Assembly: GCF_004168625.1 (NCBI RefSeq)
Contig: NZ_SDWW01000006.1
Coordinates: forward strand, 62,001-126,000
Direction of reading: 5' to 3'
Source: Pengzhenrongella frigida
Lineage (GTDB): Bacteria; Actinomycetota; Actinomycetes; Actinomycetales; Cellulomonadaceae
Length of the DNA stretch: 64,000 bases
Positions within the stretch are counted from its first letter, which is position 1, and each line of letters opens with the position of its first letter. Shown here piece after piece: positions 57,559 through 64,000 of this stretch. Under the pieces are notes generated by a model. It worked only from the letters and a program-made list of their open reading frames with translations. It was not told where the DNA came from and did no database searches. A program made the translations under genes and the position numbers.

Positions 57559-57611
57559 CGCTGGATCGAGCGCGGCCCAGGGCGCGCACCCGATCCAGCC
57601 CGACGGTCTAC

Positions 57612-57648
57612 CTTCGGGTCACCAGATCTGGCTTCGGGTCACCAGATA
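57612..57648. repeat. 20-bp tandem duplication across the pepO stop
   Basis: CTTCGGGTCACCAGAT occurs at 57612 and 57632. On the minus strand the second copy encodes the last codons ATC TGG TGA; the first repeats them downstream. Confidence 0.85.
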
Positions 57649-59621
57649 CGGACGCGCTGCGCCGGGTCGAGGTAGAGGCGGTCGCCCGGCACGACGTCGT
57701 AGGCCGCGTAGAACTCGTCCAGGTTGCTCAGCACCCCGTTGCAGCGGAACTCGTTGGGAGAGTGCGGATCGGTGGCGATGCGCCGGATGACCTCTTCGTC
57801 GCGGCCCTTGGACTGCCAGGCCTGGGCCCAGCCGAGCAGCACGCGCTGCAGACCCGTGAGGCCGTCGATGACCGGCGCCTCGTCCAGGGACGTGCCGAGC
57901 GCGATCCGGTAGGCCTTGATCGCGATCGTCAGGCCGCCGAGGTCTCCGATGTTCTCCCCGATCGTCAGGGCTCCGTTGACGTGGTGCGACCCGCCGAGCT
58001 GGACGGGGGAGAAGGCGTTGTACTGCTCGATCAGCGCCTTGGTGCGGGTCTCGAACTCCGCGCGGTCGGCCGGGGTCCACCAGTCCTCGAGCCGACCGGT
58101 GCCGTCGTACTTCGAGCCCTGGTCATCGAACCCGTGCCCGATCTCGTGGCCGATGACGGCCCCGATCCCGCCGTAGTTCACCGCGTCGTCCGCCTCGGCG
58201 TCGAAGAACGGCGGCTGGAGGATGGCCGCCGGGAAGACGATCTCGTTCATGCCGGGGTTGTAGTACGCGTTCACGGTCTGCGGCGTCATGAACCACTCGT
58301 CGCGGTCGAGCGGCTTGCCGATCTTGTTCAGCTCGCGGTCCTGCTCGAACGCGGACGCGCGCCGCACGTTGCCGACGAGGTCGTCCGCGGCGAGCACGAG
58401 CGAGGAGTAGTCGCGCCACTTGACCGGGTAGCCGATCTTCGGCGTGAACGCGTCGAGCTTGGCGAGGGCCTTGACCTTCGTGCTCTCACCCATCCAGTCC
58501 AGGACGGTGATCGACTCGCGGTAGGCCTCGATGAGGGTGTCCACGAGCCGCGCCATCCGGTCCTTGTGCGTCGGCGGGAAGTGCCGCTCGACGTAGACCT
58601 TGCCGACGGCCTCGCCGAGCACGCCCTGCACCAGGCCCACACCGCGCTTCCACCGGTCCCGCAGCTCCTGGGCGCCGGTGAGGGTGCGGCCGTAGAAGTC
58701 GAAGTTGGCCTCCACGAGGGCGCTCGACAGGAACGGGGCGCGCGCGCTGACCGCGTGATAGGCGGCCCAGAGCTTCCAGTCCTCGAGCGACTCGCTGCGC
58801 CACAGCTCCGCGAAGCCGTGCGCGTAGGACGGTTCCCGCACGACGACGTCGTCGAGCGATCCCGCGGGGACGGCCAGGGCGAGCGTCCAGGCGTGCCAGT
58901 CGAAGCCCGGAGCGGCCTCGGCGAGGGCCGCGAGCGTGGTCGGGTTGTAGGTCAGGTCCGCGTCGCGGTCCTTCACGACGTCCCAGTGCACCGCGGCCAG
59001 CTTCGTCTCGAGCGCGACGACGCGTCCCGCGGCGACGTGAGCCGCGTCCCCGGCGGAGACCTGGCCCAGGGTGAGCATCCGGGCGATGTGCGGGGCGTAG
59101 GCGGCCAGCACCGCCGCGTACTGCGGGTCGCGGTAGTACGACTCGTCCGGCAGCCCGAGGCCCGACTGGCCCAGGTACACGACGTACCGGTCGGGGTCTT
59201 TGGCGTCGTTGTCGACCCAGAAGCCGACCGCGCCCGCGCCGCCCGTGCGCTGCAGCGTGCCGAGCGCGGCGGTCAGCTCGTCGAGCGTGGTCGCCTCCTC
59301 GAGGAGCGCCAGATCGGCCCGCAACGGGGTGGTGCCCAGGCCCTCGACCGTGTCTTCGTCCATGAAGCTTGCGTACAGCGCGCCGATCTGCGCCTCGACC
59401 CCGGCGACCTCGGCCGTCGCGGCGCTGGCCGCGGCGTCCGTGATGATGTCACGGACCTGTTCCTCCGACTGGTCGTGCAGAGCCCGGAAGGCGCCGTCCA
59501 TCGCACGGTCCGCGGGGATCACGTGCTGCGCGATCCACCGCCCGTTCACGTGCGCGTACAGGTCGTCCTGCGGGCGGATGTCGGGGTCGAGCGCGGAGGT
59601 GTCGATGCCACTTCGAGCCAT
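57639..59621 (-). CDS. M13 family zinc metallopeptidase (PepO-like)
   Basis: 660 residues, usual length. VNAYYNPGMNEIVFPAAILQPPFF, VIGHEIGHGFDDQGSKYDGTG (HExxH) and GENIGDLGGL (third ligand Glu, ENxxD) are diagnostic of neprilysin-type oligopeptidases. No signal peptide, so cytoplasmic despite the family's often extracellular role. The ending RVRIW is typical (C-terminal W). A TAGGCT box at 59689-59694 region may be the promoter. Confidence 0.93.
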   Translation of the reverse strand: MARSGIDTSALDPDIRPQDDLYAHVNGRWIAQHVIPADRAMDGAFRALHDQSEEQVRDIITDAAASAATAEVAGVEAQIGALYASFMDEDTVEGLGTTPLRADLALLEEATTLDELTAALGTLQRTGGAGAVGFWVDNDAKDPDRYVVYLGQSGLGLPDESYYRDPQYAAVLAAYAPHIARMLTLGQVSAGDAAHVAAGRVVALETKLAAVHWDVVKDRDADLTYNPTTLAALAEAAPGFDWHAWTLALAVPAGSLDDVVVREPSYAHGFAELWRSESLEDWKLWAAYHAVSARAPFLSSALVEANFDFYGRTLTGAQELRDRWKRGVGLVQGVLGEAVGKVYVERHFPPTHKDRMARLVDTLIEAYRESITVLDWMGESTKVKALAKLDAFTPKIGYPVKWRDYSSLVLAADDLVGNVRRASAFEQDRELNKIGKPLDRDEWFMTPQTVNAYYNPGMNEIVFPAAILQPPFFDAEADDAVNYGGIGAVIGHEIGHGFDDQGSKYDGTGRLEDWWTPADRAEFETRTKALIEQYNAFSPVQLGGSHHVNGALTIGENIGDLGGLTIAIKAYRIALGTSLDEAPVIDGLTGLQRVLLGWAQAWQSKGRDEEVIRRIATDPHSPNEFRCNGVLSNLDEFYAAYDVVPGDRLYLDPAQRVRIW

Positions 59622-59735
59622 GAGGCTGGTGTCTCTTCTCTGATCCGGGCTGGGGTGCGGCTCAGTGAGTGACGCCGCGCGCCCCAGCCTACTGACGCAC
59701 CTCGGGCGTGGGTCCGGTGCGGCAGGATGTCAGTC

Positions 59736-60185
59736 ATGCGCATCCACATTGCAGCCGACCACGCCGGGTACGAGCTCAAGGAGCACCTCGCGGAGCACCT
59801 GCGGGCCGCCGGGCACGACGTCGTCGACCACGGGGCACCCGCCTACGACCCCCTCGACGACTACCCGCCGTTCTGCATCGAGGCGGGCGAGGCGGTCGTG
59901 GCCGATCCCGGTTCCCTCGGCATCGTGATCGGCGGCTCCGGCAACGGCGAGCAGATCGCCGCGAACAAGGTCGTCGGGGTGCGCGCCGCGCTCGCCTGGA
60001 GCGAGGAGACCGCACGGCTCGGCCGGGCGCACAACGACGCGAACGTCATGGCGATCGGCGCGCGGCAGCACTCGCCCGACGAGGCGGTCGCCATCGTGCA
60101 CGCGTTCGTCGCCGAGCCGTTCAGCGGCGACGCGCGCCACCAGCGCCGGATCGACCTGCTGGCGGCCTACGAGTCGGGTCGCTGA
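59736..60185 (+). CDS. rpiB: Ribose-5-phosphate isomerase B
   Basis: 149 residues. IHIAADHAGYELKEHL, GIVIGGSGNGEQIAANKVVGVRAAL and ARLGRAHNDANVMAIGARQ are RpiB hallmarks. In the place of the E. coli catalytic Cys the motif reads GGSGNGEQ, the Ser/Glu form found in mycobacteria. Interconverts ribose-5-phosphate and ribulose-5-phosphate. CAGGAT lies 7 bases before ATG 59736. Confidence 0.95.
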   Translation: MRIHIAADHAGYELKEHLAEHLRAAGHDVVDHGAPAYDPLDDYPPFCIEAGEAVVADPGSLGIVIGGSGNGEQIAANKVVGVRAALAWSEETARLGRAHNDANVMAIGARQHSPDEAVAIVHAFVAEPFSGDARHQRRIDLLAAYESGR

Positions 60186-60208
60186 CCGGGCCGTCAGAAG
60201 ACTCCGCC

Positions 60209-61516
60209 TCAAAAGACCCAGCCGCAGACCGGGGCGACCGGCCAGCCGAACGCCGCGGACGTGCGCAGCAGGGCGCCCGCCCGGTGCTCGACGACGAGCC
60301 CCGCGCTGGCGAGGGCTGCGAGCGACCGGCCACCGAGGTAGGCCGCGCCCAGCTCGCGCACGTCGACGGTGAGGTCGGCCGGCGCGTCGGTGGCGCGCAC
60401 CTCGGCGGGGTGACCGAATCCGCCGTCGGCCACCGTGTCGGCAGTGACGGCCGTGCCGGACGTGCCCGAGGGGTCGGTGCGCACGTGCCAGCGCCCGGCG
60501 TTGGCGGGCAACGCGGAGTCGGTCACCTCGAGCACGACGTCGAGCGGCGTGGCGTACCGGCGCGCGCCGAGCGCGACCGGCAGGTCCAGCAGGCGGACCC
60601 ACAGGTTGTCGCTGACCCGGCCCGCGGCGGCCCGGGCATTGACCAGGAGGCTCACCAGGGCGTCGTCGGTCGCGAGCATCGGCGACTCGACCGTGGTCAT
60701 GAGGTCGAGGTCCAGCAGGAACGACCACAGCCGGTGCGTGGCCGCCGGGTCGAGCGCGGCGACCTCCGAGACCCGCACCGTGCCCGTCGGCCCGGCGGGG
60801 GAGGACCACGACTCCTTGCGGCGGAAGAGCGCGTAGCCGCGGACCTCGCTCGCGTCGCTCACCACGGCGATCCGCAGCTGTTCGGCGCCGTCGCGCCAGG
60901 CCCGTGGGTCGGCCAGGTGCCGCGACCGCAGCAGCGTCGGGGTGCGCGCGATCCAGCCCGGGCGCGTGGACGCGGCCGCCTCGTGCAGGTCGTGGATGAG
61001 GGCGCCATGGGCGGCCTCGTCGGCCGACTCCAGCCGCAGGTCGAGCTCGGCCGAACCGGCGACGGGCCGCAGCGCGGCGCCGCGCGGGACGGTGAGGCGC
61101 AGGTTGTCGGCGGCCGAGCCGTAGCCGAACCGGCCGTAGATCCCGGCCTCGGCCGCGAACAGCGCCGAGACAGGTTCCCCGCGGGCGAGCGACCGGTCGA
61201 AGTGGGTCGCGATCATCGAGGTCAGCAGGCCGCGGCGCCGATGGTCGGGCCGCACGCCCACCCACGTCAGGCCCGCGCAGGCCACGGCCGACCCGGGGAC
61301 GGCGAGCGAGAACCGGTGGGAGGCGTGCACCGCGCAGAGCTGGCCGTCGGCCTGCTCCACGGCCATCGTGCGGTCCCAGTCGAGCGTGTCCGGCACGACG
61401 GCGTCCACCTCGGGATCCGCGGTGAGGGCGAACGCGAGCCGGTCGAGCTCGAAGACCTCGTCCCGGCGGCTTTCGGGGACCTGGATCGTGCGGTAGGCGT
61501 GCGGTGCGCGGGTCAT
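60209..61516 (-). CDS. Eis-like GNAT N-acetyltransferase
   Basis: 435 residues, the tripartite Eis layout: GNAT domain with WVGVRPDHRRRGLLTSMI (acetyl-CoA loop) and LFAAEAGIYGRFGYG, a second degenerate GNAT domain, and an SCP2-like C-terminal domain ending in VF; Eis proteins use the terminal Phe carboxylate in catalysis. Known members acetylate aminoglycosides or protein lysines. Target here unknown; no resistance genes adjacent. Confidence 0.9.
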   Translation of the reverse strand: MTRAPHAYRTIQVPESRRDEVFELDRLAFALTADPEVDAVVPDTLDWDRTMAVEQADGQLCAVHASHRFSLAVPGSAVACAGLTWVGVRPDHRRRGLLTSMIATHFDRSLARGEPVSALFAAEAGIYGRFGYGSAADNLRLTVPRGAALRPVAGSAELDLRLESADEAAHGALIHDLHEAAASTRPGWIARTPTLLRSRHLADPRAWRDGAEQLRIAVVSDASEVRGYALFRRKESWSSPAGPTGTVRVSEVAALDPAATHRLWSFLLDLDLMTTVESPMLATDDALVSLLVNARAAAGRVSDNLWVRLLDLPVALGARRYATPLDVVLEVTDSALPANAGRWHVRTDPSGTSGTAVTADTVADGGFGHPAEVRATDAPADLTVDVRELGAAYLGGRSLAALASAGLVVEHRAGALLRTSAAFGWPVAPVCGWVF

Positions 61517-61605
61517 GGGCCCATCGTGGCCGGTCGGGGCGGCGCTGCGCACCGCAATATTCACCCGTGCGCCAGGCGGGCTTCGCCGCGACCGCGTGCT
61601 ATCGG

Positions 61606-61611
61606 TACCCT
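61606..61611 (+). promoter_or_regulatory. -10 element for leaderless phosphatase gene
   Basis: TACCCT 6 bases before GTG 61618. Confidence 0.5.
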
Positions 61612-61617
61612 CGCGAC

Positions 61618-62715
61618 GTGACATCCCAGGGGTTCGGCGCCCCGCGCCGCCCAGACTCGGTCCGCCGCATCGCCGTCCGGCTGCGTCGTGCGGGCCTGTC
61701 GTTCCAGCTCGTGGTGACGGCGGCGCTCGTGCTGCTGGTGCTCGCCGCGGGCGTCGGGGTCGACCAGGCCCGGGCCTGGGTGCCCTCGTCGGTGCTCCTC
61801 CTGCTCCTGCTCACGGCGGCCTTCCTGCTCCGGCTGGTCGGGACCGTCGTCGTCTGCGCCGTCGTGGCCGCCGAGGTGGTGTTCCTCGAGCTCACGGGGC
61901 GGGCGGACCTCGGGCCGGGTGCGCTGATCGTGTACGGGCTCGCGATCGTCGCGGTGCTCGCCTTCGTGCGCGGCCGCGAGAAGCTCGGGCTGTCCGGTGC
62001 GGCGGGCAGCCACATGCTCGTCGACCTGCGTGACCGCCTCGAGGCGCACGGCCGCATCCCGAGCCTGCCGGCCGGGTGGCGCGTGGACCGCGCGTTGCGG
62101 TCCGCGTACGCCGAGGCGTTCTCGGGCGACTTCGTCGTCGCGGCCCGGGCCGAGGGTGGCCGGCTGCTCGAGATCGCCCTCGTCGACGTCTCCGGCAAGG
62201 GCCAGGCCGCCGGGGTGCGCTCGCTGCTCCTGTCGGGGGCCTTCGGTGGACTGCTCGGCGCGATGCCGCACGAGCAGTTCCTCCCCGCGGCGAACGAGTA
62301 CCTGCTGCGCCAGGACTGGGACGAGGGGTTCGCGACGGCCGTGCACTTCGCGGTCTGCCTCGACTCGGGCCAGTTCTGGGTCTCGACTGCCGGGCACCCG
62401 CCCGCGGTCCACCTGCACGCCGGGTCGGGGCTGTTCGAGGTGGTGGACACCCAGGGCGGACCCGTGCTCGGTGTCGTCGAGGAACCGGCGTTCCGGACCC
62501 ACACCGGGACGTTGCTGCCCGGCGACGCCCTGATGCTCTACACCGATGGCATGGTGGAGACTCCGGGTTCGGACGTCGACCTCGGGATCGACCGGCTCAT
62601 CGGCGTGGCCGAGCTCGTCGTCGCCACCCGCCGGGGTGGTGCGGAGGCCGTTCTCGCGGGGGTCCGGGCGGGCGACTCCGACGACCGCGCCCTGGTGCTG
62701 ATCTACCGGGACTAG
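61618..62715 (+). CDS. Membrane PP2C-type (SpoIIE) serine phosphatase
   Basis: 365 residues. Three to four helices in the first 125 residues, then a SpoIIE catalytic domain: FSGDFVVAARAEGGRLLEIALVDVSGKGQAAG (metal Asp), STAGHPPAVHLH, GDALMLYTDGMVET and a final DDRALVLIYR. Such enzymes dephosphorylate STAS anti-anti-sigma proteins; the kinase at 5.6 kb is a conceivable counterpart, not shown. Confidence 0.9.
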   Translation: MTSQGFGAPRRPDSVRRIAVRLRRAGLSFQLVVTAALVLLVLAAGVGVDQARAWVPSSVLLLLLLTAAFLLRLVGTVVVCAVVAAEVVFLELTGRADLGPGALIVYGLAIVAVLAFVRGREKLGLSGAAGSHMLVDLRDRLEAHGRIPSLPAGWRVDRALRSAYAEAFSGDFVVAARAEGGRLLEIALVDVSGKGQAAGVRSLLLSGAFGGLLGAMPHEQFLPAANEYLLRQDWDEGFATAVHFAVCLDSGQFWVSTAGHPPAVHLHAGSGLFEVVDTQGGPVLGVVEEPAFRTHTGTLLPGDALMLYTDGMVETPGSDVDLGIDRLIGVAELVVATRRGGAEAVLAGVRAGDSDDRALVLIYRD

Positions 62716-62768
62716 CTGGACCAGCGGGACGAGCGGGACCAGCGACGAGACGGACGGGGACCGACACG

Positions 62769-63101
62769 GTGGACGACGACTATCTCGAGGCGGTGCTCGA
62801 CCTCGTCGAGACGATCCCACCCGGTCGGGTGATGACCTACGGCACGATCGCCGAGGTCGTCGGCGACCGGCTCACCGCGGGCGGCGGGCGCCGACGGGGC
62901 GGGCCGCGCCAGGTCGGGCAGGTGCTCGCGCGGGCCGGTGGCGGCGTGCCGTGGTGGCGGGTCGTCAACGCCGCGGGGAGCCCGCCGGCGTCGCACCTCT
63001 CCCGTGCGCTGACTGCGCTGCGCCGGGAGGAGACCCCGCTCGTCGCGGCCGGGCTGCGGGTCGACCTGGCCGCAGCCCTGTGGTGGCCCGACGCGGACTA
63101 G
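62769..63101 (+). CDS. Alkyltransferase-like protein (ATL, MGMT family)
   Basis: 110 residues. IPPGRVMTYGTIAEVVG and VPWWRVVNAAG align with the MGMT C-terminal domain, but the PCHRVV cysteine is replaced by Trp (PWWRVV). ATL proteins bind O6-alkylguanine without repairing it and hand it to excision repair. About 54 bases after the phosphatase gene; the gap is made of GGACCAGCGGGAC-type repeats. Confidence 0.9.
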   Translation: MDDDYLEAVLDLVETIPPGRVMTYGTIAEVVGDRLTAGGGRRRGGPRQVGQVLARAGGGVPWWRVVNAAGSPPASHLSRALTALRREETPLVAAGLRVDLAAALWWPDAD

Positions 63102-63117
63102 GCCGGCCGCATTCCTG

Positions 63118-63144
63118 GGCCGGACGCCGCAGCGGCGTCCGGCC
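63118..63144. terminator. Bidirectional terminator hairpin
   Basis: 13-bp perfect stem (63118-63130 with 63132-63144) with a minimal loop, between the convergent ATL and oxidoreductase genes. Confidence 0.75.
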
Positions 63145-63152
63145 GGCGTCAG

Positions 63153-64000
63153 CTAGACGCGGGACGACGTCCCCAGGGTGTCGGCGACCACGGAGAGCGA
63201 CCGTGCGTCGCCCTGGACCATGATCGTCGTGATGGCGGTCCCTTCCCAGGCAGCCAGCTCGCCGCGGATCTTGGCGGCCGGTCCGACCAGGGCCACGTCC
63301 TCGACGAGCTCGAGCGGCACCGCGGCGGTCGCCTCCGCGCGGCGCCCGGCGAGGAAGTGCGCCTGGATCTCGTCGCACACCTCCTCGTACCCGAGCCGCA
63401 CCAGCACGTCCCGGTGGAAGTTCGCGCCCTTGGCGCCCATCCCTCCGGCATACAGCGCGATGACCGGGCGCACGGCGTCGGCCGCGCGTTCGACGTCGTC
63501 GTGCACGACGACGGGAACGATCGCGCTGACCTCGAAGTCCTCGACCGGTCGCGGCGGCCGGACCCCGGGGACGCTCCCGCGGCGGGCGAAGCCGTCCGCG
63601 AGGAGCTGGCGGTAGGTGTCGTCCATGCGGGGCGAGTAGAACAGTGGAAGCCAGCCGTCGGCGATCTCCGCGGCGAGGGCGACGTTCTTGGGTCCCTCGG
63701 CGGCGAGGTGGATCGGCAGGTCGGCCCGCAGCGGGTGCACGGTCGAGCGCAGCGCCTTGCCCAGACCGGCGCCCCCGCGCAACGGCAACGAGTAGAAGTC
63801 GCCGTCGAAGGTCACGGGGGCCTCGCGGGCGAGCACCTCGCGGACGATCGCGACGTACTCCCGGGTCCGGGCGAGCGGGCGAGGGTAGGGCTGGCCGTAC
63901 CAGCCCTCGACCACCTGGGGGCCTGACGCCCCGAGCCCGAGGATGAACCGTCCGCCCGAGAGATGGTCGAGCGTGAGGGCGGCCATCGCGGCCGCGGTCG
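63153..64000 (-). CDS. LLM class F420-dependent oxidoreductase (partial)
   Basis: The 5' part lies beyond the right edge; 282 codons are visible. MAALTLDHLSGGRFILGLG, GPQVVEGWYG, PYPRPLARTREYVAI and LPIHLAAEGPKNVALAAEIADGWLP match bacterial luciferase-like F420-dependent enzymes (about 340 residues). Substrate unknown. Confidence 0.9.
   Translation of the reverse strand, partial: TAAAMAALTLDHLSGGRFILGLGASGPQVVEGWYGQPYPRPLARTREYVAIVREVLAREAPVTFDGDFYSLPLRGGAGLGKALRSTVHPLRADLPIHLAAEGPKNVALAAEIADGWLPLFYSPRMDDTYRQLLADGFARRGSVPGVRPPRPVEDFEVSAIVPVVVHDDVERAADAVRPVIALYAGGMGAKGANFHRDVLVRLGYEEVCDEIQAHFLAGRRAEATAAVPLELVEDVALVGPAAKIRGELAAWEGTAITTIMVQGDARSLSVVADTLGTSSRV

Noticed and set aside
60209-61516. 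Aminoglycoside-resistance island around the Eis-like gene
   Set aside because: Neighbours are housekeeping genes, there are no mobility genes, and base composition does not change.

Overview
The window reads as chromosomal DNA of a high-GC actinobacterium. GC is about 72-74 percent, GTG starts are common, many promoters lie only 6-8 bases from the start codon (leaderless mRNAs), and several gene sets are typical of Actinobacteria: pncB-clpS-DUF2017-murI-rph-rdgB, DUF3039 plus helicase, a DasR/GlcNAc phosphotransferase block, EttA and a mycothiol-type DsbA protein. The PTS content and the paired dynamin-like GTPases suggest Micrococcales, perhaps Cellulomonas-like; that placement is inference. 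Four tRNAs (Leu-TAG, Lys-CTT, His-GTG, Arg-TCT) are present. I see no phage, insertion sequence or CRISPR array.

Layout. 1-3.7 kb: the end of a truncated GlpT-like transporter, then a minus-strand operon DUF4956 membrane protein - VTC domain protein - beta-helix lipoprotein. 3.8-6.4 kb: DUF72, a GAF-ANTAR antiterminator, an anti-sigma type kinase and a small GntR regulator. 6.6-9.9 kb: nagB, an unknown 80-residue protein, DUF3039 and a helicase. 9.9-17.7 kb: pncB divergent from clpS-aosR-like-murI-MBL phosphodiesterase-rph-rdgB, then DUF3054 and an ABC-F protein. 17.8-23.2 kb: DUF4916, thioredoxin, Bcp peroxiredoxin, GroES-like protein, CPA2 antiporter and DUF2252. 23.2-26.9 kb: a four-gene osmoprotectant ABC transporter whose binding protein looks circularly permuted and whose divergent promoter region carries three 17-bp direct repeats. 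27-30.9 kb: ATP-grasp enzyme, oligoribonuclease, a 41-residue peptide gene, DUF998 and PAP2 proteins.

31-40.2 kb is the most unusual region. Two copies of a translationally coupled pair of large GTPases (A1-B1 and A2-B2) flank an ssb gene and ettA. A-type proteins look soluble or peripheral and B-type proteins carry C-terminal membrane helices, so each pair may form a membrane-remodelling module.

40.2-43.8 kb holds two thioesterases, an NAD-binding/DUF2867 protein and a truncated haemoglobin. 43.9-50 kb is a complete GlcNAc/glucose PTS split into single-domain genes (ptsH, ptsI, IIC, two IIB, IIA) with a DasR-like regulator and three dre-like operator candidates; nagB at 6.6 kb would act downstream of it. 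50-64 kb holds an MscS channel, malQ, two large zinc peptidases (PepN, PepO), an Rv2466c-like DsbA protein that lacks the second CxxC cysteine, rpiB, an Eis-like acetyltransferase, a SpoIIE-type phosphatase, an alkyltransferase-like protein and the 3' part of a luciferase-like oxidoreductase that runs off the right edge.

A pattern running across the window is short tandem duplication (12-29 bp) at or across stop codons, seen at nine or more gene ends.
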